Origin: an uncultured Eubacterium sp.
GTDB taxonomy: Bacteria; Bacillota; Clostridia; Lachnospirales; Lachnospiraceae
NCBI GenBank assembly: GCA_910584875.1
Contig: CAJUDA010000012.1
Span: 21,739 to 85,738, forward strand
Length of the DNA: 64,000 nucleotides
Reading direction: 5' to 3'
The position numbers and the translations under genes were made by a program. Below the pieces are notes generated by a model. That model had not been told where the DNA came from. It saw only the letters and a list, made by a program, of their open reading frames with translations, and searched no databases. Shown piece after piece: positions 25,199 to 32,989 of the stretch (the stretch's first letter is position 1; each line of letters begins with the position of its first letter).

Positions 25199-26623
25199 TC
25201 ACCCTTTTTCGCTGCGTGGCAGGCTGACCCGGCAGAACCTCCGCAAAAACTGTTTGCGGTTGAAGGGGATGATCGGATAGATATAGCTCTTTCCGCTGAT
25301 GGTTTTGTTGGATACAACAGCGATCACGACAAAGGCCAGACCGCCAATAAAGCCCCACAGTCCAAAGGCAGCGGTACTGCAGATCAGGATCAGGCGCATA
25401 AATTTGAGGGCATATCCCAGTTCAAAACTGACCTGGGTATAATTTGCCACTGCCACAAACGCCATATACAGCATAATCTCGGCATTAAACCAGCCGGAAC
25501 TCACCGTGTAATCTCCCAGTACGATACCTGCCACGACACTCAGAGGAGTGCTGAGCATATTGGGTGTGTTCATTGAGGCTAGCTTTAAACCGTCTATGGC
25601 AAATTCCAAAATCAGCATCTGCAGGAAGATCGGCACATTTACAGGATCATTGATCTCGATAAATTTCAGCCACTCCGGGATCCACTGCGGATTCATCAGA
25701 AGAAGCAGGAAAAACGGAGTCAGCACGACTGCCGCAAAATTTATAACCATGCGGGACAATCGGAGATAGGTTCCCGTTACTGGTGGAAAATAGTAATCAT
25801 CGGCGTCTTCCACAATATCAAATACAGAGGTGGGGAGGATCATCGCTGACGGTGAATTATCCACCAGTATGGCGATACTTCCCTCTAATATGCTTGCCGC
25901 CGTAGTGTCAGGACGCTCTGAAAATTTAAACTTCGGAAAAGGATTGTACCATTTGTGCTGATAAAGACACTCCGCAAGACTCTGCTGGTTCATGGACAGC
26001 GCATCAATATCGATAGCATCAATCCGTTCACGGATATTTTCCAGCATCTCTTTTTCGACACGATTCCCCATATAGGCAATGACTACATCCGTCCGGGAAC
26101 TTTTTCCCACCGTATGCATTTCCATCACAAGCTCGGTAGAGCGGATCCTGCGGCGGATCAGTGCCGTATTATATACCACCGTCTCTACAAAACCATCCCG
26201 TGACCCCCGCATCACCTTGTCCTTCTCCGGCTGATCCACACTGCGCGCCGGATAGGTCCGGAAATCCATGGCAAGAAGTTCCGTATATCCCTCTACCATC
26301 AGGACTGGCACCCCGGAGAGCAGGCGCTGGATCAGATTATCTTCCGTTCTCACTAGATCGATCTCACCATACGGCAGCTTATCTTTCAAAAAATCATGTG
26401 CTGTCTCCGGCATCTCCTCCGGCGTTATCTTATAGAGAAATTCTAATATCTTCTCCATAACTTCGTCTTTACAGAAACCATCAATAAGGTAAAAACAAGC
26501 CTTTTTACCACCGATCATCACCACCCGGTACATCAGATCGAAACTCTTGTCAACATGAAAAAGCTCGTCGATCCGCTGTTTATTTTTATCAAAATCTTTA
26601 GAAAACTCTGATTTTTGCACCAT
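25199..26623 (-). CDS. Spore germination GerA/SpoVAF family membrane protein
   Basis: A 474-residue protein of the GerA/SpoVAF family. The N-terminal cytosolic half carries GSRDGFVETVVYNTALIRRR, VVIAYMGNRVEKEM and YNPFPKFKFSERPDTTAASI, the last being typical of SpoVAF rather than GerAA; then LEGSIAILVDNSPSAMILPT and about five membrane helices (from 300 on). The ATG at 26623 is used because GGAGG lies five bases upstream; the longer frame to 26680 lacks this. SpoVAF acts with the SpoVA channel in the spore inner membrane, in calcium-dipicolinate movement and germination. No other spoVA or gerB/C gene is beside it. Its presence shows a spore-forming ancestry. Confidence 0.9.
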   Translation of the reverse strand: MVQKSEFSKDFDKNKQRIDELFHVDKSFDLMYRVVMIGGKKACFYLIDGFCKDEVMEKILEFLYKITPEEMPETAHDFLKDKLPYGEIDLVRTEDNLIQRLLSGVPVLMVEGYTELLAMDFRTYPARSVDQPEKDKVMRGSRDGFVETVVYNTALIRRRIRSTELVMEMHTVGKSSRTDVVIAYMGNRVEKEMLENIRERIDAIDIDALSMNQQSLAECLYQHKWYNPFPKFKFSERPDTTAASILEGSIAILVDNSPSAMILPTSVFDIVEDADDYYFPPVTGTYLRLSRMVINFAAVVLTPFFLLLLMNPQWIPEWLKFIEINDPVNVPIFLQMLILEFAIDGLKLASMNTPNMLSTPLSVVAGIVLGDYTVSSGWFNAEIMLYMAFVAVANYTQVSFELGYALKFMRLILICSTAAFGLWGFIGGLAFVVIAVVSNKTISGKSYIYPIIPFNRKQFLRRFCRVSLPRSEKG

Positions 26624-26718
26624 ATTAACCTCCATTCCTATAAAGATAGGGTTGACAATAAATCCCTTTTTTATGTACAATAAAGAAGAAATTCAAGAAA
26701 AAAATGGAGGTGTACCCT

Positions 26719-26895
26719 TTGGACATACCGCAGGATCCGATTATTTTACTTAGTTATGTTAATACCAAATTACGTGACCATTTTGCAACACTGGAGGAGT
26801 TCTGTGAAACCTATGATGTAAATGAAGAGGAATTGCGAACGACTCTCTCCTCTGTAGATTATCAATATGATGAGATCACAAACCAGTTTGTATAA
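26719..26895 (+). CDS. DUF4250 domain protein
   Basis: A short protein of 58 residues from a TTG start. The ATG at 26704 overlaps the GGAGGTG that would be the ribosome binding site, and the family normally begins just ahead of IPQDPIILLSYVN, so TTG at 26719 (six bases after GGAGGTG) is the better start. Family marks are PQDPIILLSYVNTKLRDHF, a Leu/Glu-rich helix and the end YDEITNQFV, where related proteins have YDEETNQF. Function is unknown; the family is found in Clostridia. It is 18 bp ahead of the GNAT gene and probably co-transcribed. Confidence 0.85.
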   Translation: MDIPQDPIILLSYVNTKLRDHFATLEEFCETYDVNEEELRTTLSSVDYQYDEITNQFV

Positions 26896-26913
26896 GAAAC
26901 ATCGGAGACGAAT

Positions 26914-27342
26914 ATGCTTGACAACATTACTTTTAATGACACGATCACGATCAATGAATACAATGATTTGCGCACCAGCGTTGATTTTATCACAATACGC
27001 CCAAACCGGGCGGAGACCGCTTTACAAAATTCCCTCTATCTCATCGTCGCCCGGGATGGGACCAGACCGGTCGGGATGGCAAGAGTAGTGGGCGACGGCG
27101 GTTATGTTTATTTTATCTGCGATGTTATCGTGCGTCCCGACTATCAGTCCAGGGGACTTGGCAGACGGCTGATCGAAACAGTCCTTTCCTGGCTGAGGCA
27201 GCAGGTGGGCGAAGATGAAACTATAATGATCAATCTTATGTCTGCCATGGGAAAAGAGCCTTTTTATGAAAAACTTGGCTTTCACAAACGTCCCTTTGAT
27301 AACCACGGGTCCGGTATGAGTCAGTGGCTTGAACGCAGATAA
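26914..27342 (+). CDS. GNAT family N-acetyltransferase
   Basis: A 142-residue acetyltransferase of the GNAT superfamily. The acetyl-CoA binding motif A is CDVIVRPDYQSRGLGRRL (Q/RxxGxG/A pattern, SRGLGR), preceded by the beta strand MARVVGDGGYVYF and followed by the late segment KEPFYEKLGFHKRP with the typical FYEKLGF. The substrate is unknown. It follows DUF4250 on the plus strand after 18 bp and its last 22 bp overlap the 3' end of the convergent YtvI-like gene. Confidence 0.9.
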   Translation: MLDNITFNDTITINEYNDLRTSVDFITIRPNRAETALQNSLYLIVARDGTRPVGMARVVGDGGYVYFICDVIVRPDYQSRGLGRRLIETVLSWLRQQVGEDETIMINLMSAMGKEPFYEKLGFHKRPFDNHGSGMSQWLERR

Positions 27343-28340
27343 TCTTTTGATTTTATCACTTCATCCGTTGCCTTTAAGACCGCAAGCGCCACAGGTCCCA
27401 GAAGAATCCCGCCGATCCCGAACAGCTTTGCCCCCACATAGACAGCAATCAGCACAAAGAGAGGTTTCATACCCAGTTCCTTCCCCAATAATCTCGGTTC
27501 CAGTATTTCCCGCAAAAATGTAGCAACGACAAAAAGAGTGAGCAGGATAGAGGCGCCAAAAAAATTCCCTCTGGCGATTTCGATCAGCGCCCACGGCACA
27601 AGTATGATGCCGCTTCCCATCACCGGAAAGGCATCAAATATAGCAATACCGGCGCCCAAAAGGATCGCATAGCTGTTTTTCATCAATACAAGCCCAATGC
27701 TCATCACAACGGCGATCAGAAAGATAATGATTCCCTGCGCTTTGATATAAGCAAATCCGGCACTTTTCAACCGGACCATGAAAGGGCGGAACCGTTCTGG
27801 TACTCTGGGAAATGAATCATCCAGCAGGATCAGCAGCGTTGACACAAAAAAAATAAAGATACCACTACCTGCTCCAGCCACCCATTTCAGAATGTCTGCT
27901 GCATATTCGGAAAGTTTGGGAAGAATGTCATTTCCAATATTCTGATACATCTGCGTCGTCTGAGCTTCCAGATAGCGGTAACTGGTACCTATCGTCAGAT
28001 CCAGAACCTGGTCACACCGGCAGCAGAAGTCTTCTAATGTACGGTCTGCCATTTGTTCGTATACTGGTATTTTCTGAAGCAGTAATATCATCTGTCCTAT
28101 GGCAAGGCTGCCAATATATCCGATAAAACCGATGATCGCACCCACTGTGATCACAACGACAAGGACTACTGTTACCTTTTTTTTCCATTTTAGTTTTTCT
28201 GTAAAAAATCGAATGACCGGGGAGATCATTTTTGCACAGAAATATGCCAGAACAAAAGGAAGAACCAGAGGCAGCAGGAAGCGAAATATAAGAAAGAGGA
28301 GGAGGACCGTCCCCCCAAGGATCCAATACCGTGTATTCAT
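27321..28340 (-). CDS. AI-2E family permease, YtvI sporulation type
   Basis: A 339-residue polytopic membrane protein of the AI-2E (PerM) family. The ATG at 28340 is chosen because AAGGAG lies upstream; the frame reaching 28358 adds only six residues. Visible are an N-terminal helix pair (YWILGGTVLLLFLIFRFLLP; VLPFVLAYFCAKMISPV), a long middle loop and the C-terminal helices GAGIAIFDAFPVMGSGIILVP and LEPRLLGKELGMKPLFVLIA (the LExRLLGKxLGMxP pattern is distinctive). The match is closest to YtvI, a sporulation integral membrane protein of Firmicutes; the transported molecule is not known. A second, different AI-2E protein is at 40815-41978. Confidence 0.88.
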   Translation of the reverse strand: MNTRYWILGGTVLLLFLIFRFLLPLVLPFVLAYFCAKMISPVIRFFTEKLKWKKKVTVVLVVVITVGAIIGFIGYIGSLAIGQMILLLQKIPVYEQMADRTLEDFCCRCDQVLDLTIGTSYRYLEAQTTQMYQNIGNDILPKLSEYAADILKWVAGAGSGIFIFFVSTLLILLDDSFPRVPERFRPFMVRLKSAGFAYIKAQGIIIFLIAVVMSIGLVLMKNSYAILLGAGIAIFDAFPVMGSGIILVPWALIEIARGNFFGASILLTLFVVATFLREILEPRLLGKELGMKPLFVLIAVYVGAKLFGIGGILLGPVALAVLKATDEVIKSKDYLRSSH

Positions 28341-28430
28341 AGCCGTTCTCCTTTGCATCCAAAAATGACGAACTGTTTTTTAACATAACAGTCCGCCATT
28401 TTATTATCTCCGTCTTTCCATAAATTATGT

Positions 28431-29135
28431 TTAGTTTTGTGCCTTAAAACGATATCCCACTCCCCAGATCGTCTCAATAAATTCTGGATTGGAAGTATCT
28501 TTTTCGATTTTTTCCCTGATTTTTTTGACATGCACCGTTACTGTGGCAATATCTCCCACAGAAGTAAATCCCCATATCTTCTGGAACAATTCTTCTTTGG
28601 GAAATACATGATTGGGGTTTTTTGCCAGAAAATACAATAAGTCAAACTCTTTTGTCGTGAAATTCTTTTCCTCATCCCCGACAAAAACTCTCCGTGCCGT
28701 CTTATCGATCCGCAGCTTCCCTGCTATTATGATCTCATTTTCACTTTCTCGTGTCACCGACTGGTCAACGAGGATGTCAAAGCGGTTCAGATGCGCTTTG
28801 ACTCTCGCGACAAGTTCACTGGGGCTGAACGGTTTTGTCATATAGTCATCTGCACCCAGACCCAGCCCCCGGATCTTATCAATATCCTCTTTTCTCGCTG
28901 ATACCATAATGACGGGTTCTATAAATTTTTCCCTGAATTTACGGCAGATTTCAAAACCATCCGTCCCCGGGAGCATCAGATCCAGGATCAGAAGATCATA
29001 CATCCCGCTGAGCGCTTTTTTCTCCCCCTCTATCCCGTCCGTTTCTATCGTCACTTCAAAATCACTCAGTTCCAGATAGTCTTTTTCCAATTCTGCGATT
29101 GGCAGTTCATCTTCAATTATTAATATTTTTCTCAT
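28431..29135 (-). CDS. OmpR/PhoB-type response regulator
   Basis: A 234-residue two-component response regulator. The receiver domain (1-115) has acidic pocket IEDE, phosphoacceptor Asp in LLILDLMLPG, conserved Ser in VIMVSARKED and Lys in DDYMTKPFSPSELVAR. The C-terminal winged helix (about 140-234) has FTTKEFDLLYFLAKNPNHVF, TVTVHVKKIREKIEKD and the WGVGYRFK end. It lies 69 bp downstream of its likely partner kinase and in the same direction. Target genes are unknown. Confidence 0.95.
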   Translation of the reverse strand: MRKILIIEDELPIAELEKDYLELSDFEVTIETDGIEGEKKALSGMYDLLILDLMLPGTDGFEICRKFREKFIEPVIMVSARKEDIDKIRGLGLGADDYMTKPFSPSELVARVKAHLNRFDILVDQSVTRESENEIIIAGKLRIDKTARRVFVGDEEKNFTTKEFDLLYFLAKNPNHVFPKEELFQKIWGFTSVGDIATVTVHVKKIREKIEKDTSNPEFIETIWGVGYRFKAQN

Positions 29136-29204
29136 ATCATCACTCCATTATCCAAAATATGCTATCGTCTTGTCTCGTCTTTCCGGCACATCTGTGCCGT
29201 CTGG

Positions 29205-30140
29205 TTATTTCACCTTTGGCAGTGCAAAGGAAATCCTGGTCCCCTTACCGATCATACTTTCTGCCCATATCCTTCCACCATGCTCCTCCATGATTTTTTT
29301 CGCGATAGCCAGTCCCAGACCACTTCCCCCTGTTCCAGAATTTCTGGAGCTATCTGTACGATAAAACCGTTCAAACACACGTTTCAGTTCTTCCTCCGGA
29401 ATTCCTATCCCATTGTCCGTAATATGAACGATCAGTTCCCCTTCCTTTTCTTCAATATTGACAAATAGAATTCCCGTATCCTTCTGTATGTATTTGGCGG
29501 CATTTCCTATGATGTTATTTATAACTCTCTTTAGCTTTTCCCCATCAATCCGGATCATCACTGTACGATCCGCATCATAGCGGTAAACCAGACTGATATT
29601 TCTCGTTTCCAGATCCAGCGACAACTGACTGATACATTCGCTCAAATATTCCTGGGCATTTACTTCCAGAAAATGATACACCAGGTCCTTCTGATAAATT
29701 TGTGCGAAAAAAGACAACTCATCTACCATACCGGCCATATCATCCGCTTTGTTACGGATCGTCAGAACATATTTATTCATCCGTTCTGGTGAACCAGCGA
29801 CACCATCCAATATTCCCTGCGCATAACCCTTGATGGCAGTGAGCGGTGTTTTCAGGTCATGGGTAATATTACTGATCACCTCACGACTCAGATCATTCGG
29901 CTGATCCTTCACGAATTCCAGTTCAAGAATATGATAGTAAAGCCATCTTCCCGAAAAAAACAGGATAAGTACCATACTGACAACAGCTGCTATTATAGAG
30001 AAATCCAGAATCCATACAAACAGTCCCTTTTGCATATCCCTGATGGCATGCCGCATGATAAATACGATCAGTATGAACACACCTAACACAGATTCTGTCA
30101 GAAATATGATTCCCAGGTAATGCTTTATTTTTTTCTGCAT
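29205..30140 (-). CDS. Membrane sensor histidine kinase
   Basis: A 311-residue kinase with two membrane helices close together (about 9-30 and 42-65) and almost no outside loop, so it senses something in or at the membrane (intramembrane-sensing type plan) or through a partner. No HAMP or PAS domain is seen. The dimerisation/phosphoacceptor motif is SNITHDLKTPLTAIKGYAQG, and the ATPase has NNIIGNAAKYI (N box), DNGIGIPEEE (G1), FERFYR (F box) and GSGLGLAIAKKI (G2). The kinase gene comes before the regulator, the reverse of the more common order. It diverges from metK. Confidence 0.94.
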   Translation of the reverse strand: MQKKIKHYLGIIFLTESVLGVFILIVFIMRHAIRDMQKGLFVWILDFSIIAAVVSMVLILFFSGRWLYYHILELEFVKDQPNDLSREVISNITHDLKTPLTAIKGYAQGILDGVAGSPERMNKYVLTIRNKADDMAGMVDELSFFAQIYQKDLVYHFLEVNAQEYLSECISQLSLDLETRNISLVYRYDADRTVMIRIDGEKLKRVINNIIGNAAKYIQKDTGILFVNIEEKEGELIVHITDNGIGIPEEELKRVFERFYRTDSSRNSGTGGSGLGLAIAKKIMEEHGGRIWAESMIGKGTRISFALPKVK

Positions 30141-30271
30141 ACGATTTCCCCATAAAAATTTTTTAATTGTTTTTTATTTTTTCTTTATCTTTTGCTTATT
30201 ATAACATTATTTCAGATAAATGCTACCCTTTTTTTACAAAATGTTACATTTTTTTACTTTGTTTTATAATC

Positions 30272-30300
30272 TTGACGAATGATTTTGCTTATAGTAGAAT
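30272..30300 (+). promoter_or_regulatory. Promoter of metK
   Basis: TTGACG (30272-30277) and TAGAAT (30295-30300) with a 17-base spacer, 39 bases ahead of the metK ATG. The short leader has no SAM riboswitch. Confidence 0.7.
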
Positions 30301-30338
30301 AGAAAAAGTAAGAAAAAAATAAACTGAGGAGGATAATT

Positions 30339-31517
30339 ATGGGAAAAATACTCTTTACATCAGAATCTGTAACAGAGGGACATCCGGATAAGATCTGCGA
30401 CCAGATTTCTGACGCCGTGCTGGATGCGCTTCTGGAACAGGATCCAATGAGCCGCGTTGCCTGCGAGACTGCCATTACTACTGGACTGGTTCTTGTAATG
30501 GGTGAAGTTTCATCCAAAGCACAGGTTGACATCCAGAAACTTGTCAGAGATACCATCTGTGAAATTGGATATGACACGACAGAAAAGGGGTTTGACGGAC
30601 ATCTGTGTGGAGTTATGGTCGCCCTGGACAAACAATCTTCCGATATTGCAATGGGTGTAGATAAAGCATTGGAATCCAAACTGACTGACAGTGAGATCGA
30701 TGCCATCGGTGCCGGAGATCAGGGTATGATGTTCGGCTATGCCACAAATGAAACCGATGACTATATGCCGTATCCGGTTTACCTGGCACATAAGCTTTCA
30801 AAACAGCTTTCTGCCGTCCGCAAGGATGGAACACTTCCTTATCTGCGTCCGGACGGTAAATCACAGGTTACCGTGGAATATGATAAAGACAACAGACCAA
30901 AGCGTCTGGACGCTGTCGTGATCTCATCCCAGCACAGCGAAGATGTATCCTGGGAGCAGATACAAAAGGATATCCGTAAATATGTCATTGACGTCGTTCT
31001 TCCTGCAGAGCTGATCGACGAAGAGACAAAGATATACATTAATCCGACAGGACGGTTTGTCATCGGCGGACCAAACGGTGACAGCGGCGTGACCGGACGT
31101 AAGATCATCGTCGATACATATGGGGGATGGGCACGCCATGGCGGCGGCGCCTTCTCTGGCAAGGATCCGACAAAGGTTGACCGTTCTGCTGCCTATGCAG
31201 CCCGCTATGTTGCCAAGAACATCGTGGCCGCTGGTCTGTGTGACAGGGCAGAAGTCCAGTTATCCTATGCCATCGGTGTCGCATCGCCGACTTCGATCCG
31301 TATCGATACATTTGGTACTGGTAAACTTCCGGAAGAAAAACTCGTCGACATCATTTCAGAGAATTTTGACCTGCGTCCGGCAGGCATCATCCAGATGCTG
31401 AACCTGCGCCAGCCAATTTACAAACAGACTGCTGCTTACGGTCATTTCGGACGAAGCGATCTGGATCTGCCGTGGGAAAAACTTGATAAAACGGAAGTAT
31501 TGAAAAAATATCTGTAA
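30339..31517 (+). CDS. metK: S-adenosylmethionine synthetase
   Basis: A 392-residue cytosolic enzyme that makes SAM from methionine and ATP. Family signatures are present: FTSESVTEGHPDKICDQISD at the start (His and Asp for ATP/Mg), the hexapeptide GAGDQGMMFGYATNE and GGGAFSGKDPTKVDRSAAYA (the P-loop-like signature). Length is normal. Ribosome binding site GAGGAGG. It is monocistronic with its own promoter; the tRNA-Arg promoter begins inside its last codons. No regulatory riboswitch is seen, so control is probably by the promoter alone. Confidence 0.98.
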   Translation: MGKILFTSESVTEGHPDKICDQISDAVLDALLEQDPMSRVACETAITTGLVLVMGEVSSKAQVDIQKLVRDTICEIGYDTTEKGFDGHLCGVMVALDKQSSDIAMGVDKALESKLTDSEIDAIGAGDQGMMFGYATNETDDYMPYPVYLAHKLSKQLSAVRKDGTLPYLRPDGKSQVTVEYDKDNRPKRLDAVVISSQHSEDVSWEQIQKDIRKYVIDVVLPAELIDEETKIYINPTGRFVIGGPNGDSGVTGRKIIVDTYGGWARHGGGAFSGKDPTKVDRSAAYAARYVAKNIVAAGLCDRAEVQLSYAIGVASPTSIRIDTFGTGKLPEEKLVDIISENFDLRPAGIIQMLNLRQPIYKQTAAYGHFGRSDLDLPWEKLDKTEVLKKYL

Positions 31518-31561
31518 TACGTTATAATACATATGCCTGATTAATATCAGTCAGGCATATG
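31500..31561 (+). promoter_or_regulatory. tRNA-Arg promoter followed by an 11-bp inverted repeat
   Basis: TTGAAA (31500-31505) and TATAAT (31523-31528) with a 17-base spacer, overlapping the metK stop. Directly after comes CATATGCCTGA (31530-31540) with its perfect inverse at 31551-31561 around a 10-base loop. It has no T run, so the stem is either in the tRNA leader or a weak metK terminator. Confidence 0.55.
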
Positions 31562-31565
31562 GCCT

Positions 31566-31637
31566 GCTCTCGTAGTTAAATGGATATAACAGCCCCCTCC
31601 TAAGGGGCAGTTGTGGGTTCGATTCCCGCCGGGAGTA
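31566..31637 (+). tRNA. tRNA-Arg (anticodon CCT)
   Basis: A cloverleaf can be drawn: acceptor GCTCTCG with CGGGAGT (two G-U pairs), D arm around AGTTAAATGGATA, anticodon stem CCCCC/GGGGC-type with loop CTCCTAA giving anticodon CCT (codon AGG), and T arm GTGGGTTCGATTCCCGC. The 3' CCA is not encoded. Followed by a strong terminator. Confidence 0.93.
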
Positions 31638-31659
31638 CTCGCAAAAAATGAAGCAATGC

Positions 31660-31719
31660 AAAAAATGGAATAAGCAGCAACTGGGAGCTTGCTCACAAGT
31701 TGTTACTTATTCATTTTTT
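31660..31719 (+). terminator. Terminator of tRNA-Arg
   Basis: A long stem of about 22 bp with a few mismatches pairs the A-rich left arm (from 31660, AAAAAATGGAATAAG) with the right arm ending CTTATTCATTTTTT at 31719. It is symmetric and A/T flanked, so it could stop transcription on either strand. Confidence 0.7.
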
Positions 31720-31860
31720 ATAGTGCGAAGCACGCGGGCTTGCGGAATGATCTTTTCCGCAAGACTGGCATTGCGATAGCCCGCGGGATGGCCGGCTTTG
31801 CCGGGCATACTGCATGGCTGCGAAAAATGATACTAAACTGGGCAGACTTGTTGCAAATCG
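31720..31860. other. Highly structured intergenic region with nested inverted repeats
   Basis: Between the tRNA-Arg terminator and the J-domain gene. An outer stem GCGGGC/GCCCGC (31734-31739 and 31779-31784) encloses CTTGCGGA/TCCGCAAG (31739-31746 and 31756-31763); then a GCCGGC/GCCGGG-type stem at 31791-31806. GC content is clearly higher than the flanking terminator. No supported coding sequence. Probably an intergenic repeat element or an RNA; I cannot tell which. Confidence 0.5.
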
Positions 31861-31898
31861 GGAATTACCAGTATTAAAACGGGCAAAGGAAATAATCT

Positions 31899-32906
31899 AT
31901 GACAAACTACTATGACATTCTGAAAATTAAAAGTAATGCCTCACAAAACGAAATAAAAAGAGCCTACCGCAAACTGGCAAAGAAATATCATCCGGATAAT
32001 TACAAAGGTACAGAGGAAGAGGCAGAAGAATTTATGTCCCGCATCAACGAGGCATATGACACCCTTGTTGATGAAGAAAAACGAAAACTTTATGATGCAG
32101 AATTTCTAAAAAATTCGATTCCCCACCCGTCCGCCGCACGTCCCAAACCCGATCCTTTCAGGTATAACACATCCCATTCTTCCCAGGAATGGACGGATGA
32201 CTTTGGATTTTCCCCGGAAGATGAATACCCCTCTGGAAAGACAAAGCGGACGATGAAGCGAACGTTTTACCGCCCTCTTACATACAGTGCCTTTCTGATC
32301 ATTCTCATTTTTCTGGCGGTTCAGTTTAATCTTCCCGGCAGAGTGATCGATGTCATTAATATCAACAGGGACACGACTGCCAAAACAGCGAAGGGATGTA
32401 TCAACTGTTATTTTAAAGCTGTCCGGGAACATAATGCTGAAGATGCAAACTCCTTTTTCCTGACTTCCGATTATGACAAACTAAATGATGGGGTCATAGC
32501 AATCCTGAGCATTGGCGATGGAAGTGAGGATCTGATGTACCAGCCGCTGTATGAGGAATTTTCAAACTTTGAAGTATCGATCAATGATGTTACCTACAAT
32601 GAGGATGAGACAGAAGCAACAGTCACTACGACCATTCAGAATATCAACTGCTACACACTGTTTATCGAACTCAACAGGCAGCAACCTGTATCCTCGATCA
32701 ATCCAGCGCGGAGTACCAATTATATCATCCGCCATATACTGGAAGACGACAGAGATGAATATCTGACGGAGACTACCTGTACCTTTACTTTAATTAAAAG
32801 AAATGGTTTGTGGGAGATCAATAAAATAGAAAAGATCACGGATCTGGTTTCTATATTTGTCGGTAATGTTAATAAAATAGCGGATAAGCTGATCCAGTCT
32901 GATTAG
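31899..32906 (+). CDS. Membrane-anchored J-domain (DnaJ-like) protein
   Basis: A 335-residue protein. Residues 1-68 form a complete J domain (YYDILKIKSNASQNEIKRAY, the HPD motif in KKYHPDNYKG, then FMSRINEAYDTLVDEEKRKL), which should stimulate a DnaK partner. A Pro/Ser-rich linker leads to one membrane helix (about 126-144, SAFLIILIFLAVQFNLPG), and the remaining 190 residues lie outside as an NTF2/DUF4878-like domain (TAKTAKGCINCYFKAVREHN, FTLIKRNGLWEINKIE). The J domain would face the cytosol. There is no zinc-finger or substrate-binding domain of true DnaJ. Function unknown. The TAG stop is the beginning of the palindromic repeat at 32904. Confidence 0.88.
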   Translation: MTNYYDILKIKSNASQNEIKRAYRKLAKKYHPDNYKGTEEEAEEFMSRINEAYDTLVDEEKRKLYDAEFLKNSIPHPSAARPKPDPFRYNTSHSSQEWTDDFGFSPEDEYPSGKTKRTMKRTFYRPLTYSAFLIILIFLAVQFNLPGRVIDVININRDTTAKTAKGCINCYFKAVREHNAEDANSFFLTSDYDKLNDGVIAILSIGDGSEDLMYQPLYEEFSNFEVSINDVTYNEDETEATVTTTIQNINCYTLFIELNRQQPVSSINPARSTNYIIRHILEDDRDEYLTETTCTFTLIKRNGLWEINKIEKITDLVSIFVGNVNKIADKLIQSD

Positions 32907-32927
32907 CTGGGCGGCGCCGTCCAGCTA
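32904..32927. repeat. Short deletion form of the dispersed palindromic element
   Basis: A 24-bp palindrome, TAGCTGG and CCAGCTA around GCGGCGCCGT. It equals the two ends of the 50-bp copy at 16980-17029 with the AATTTGAAC arms removed. Its first three bases are the stop codon of the J-domain gene. Confidence 0.75.
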
Positions 32928-32930
32928 AAA

Positions 32931-32965
32931 GGAGAGAGCCGCTTCGACAGCCCTCTCCTTTTATT
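32931..32965 (+). terminator. Terminator of the J-domain gene
   Basis: GGAGAGAG pairs with CCCTCTCC around a loop of about 12 bases, followed by TTTTATTTT. It lies right after the palindromic repeat. Confidence 0.75.
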
Positions 32966-32989
32966 TTAATCGCTCAATATATCATACAA

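Noticed and set aside
30240..30338. SAM riboswitch ahead of metK
   Set aside because: The leader after the promoter is under 40 bases and has no matching stems.
31689..31877. 62-codon plus-strand open frame in the gap after tRNA-Arg
   Set aside because: It starts inside the tRNA terminator, runs through nested hairpins and has no ribosome binding site.
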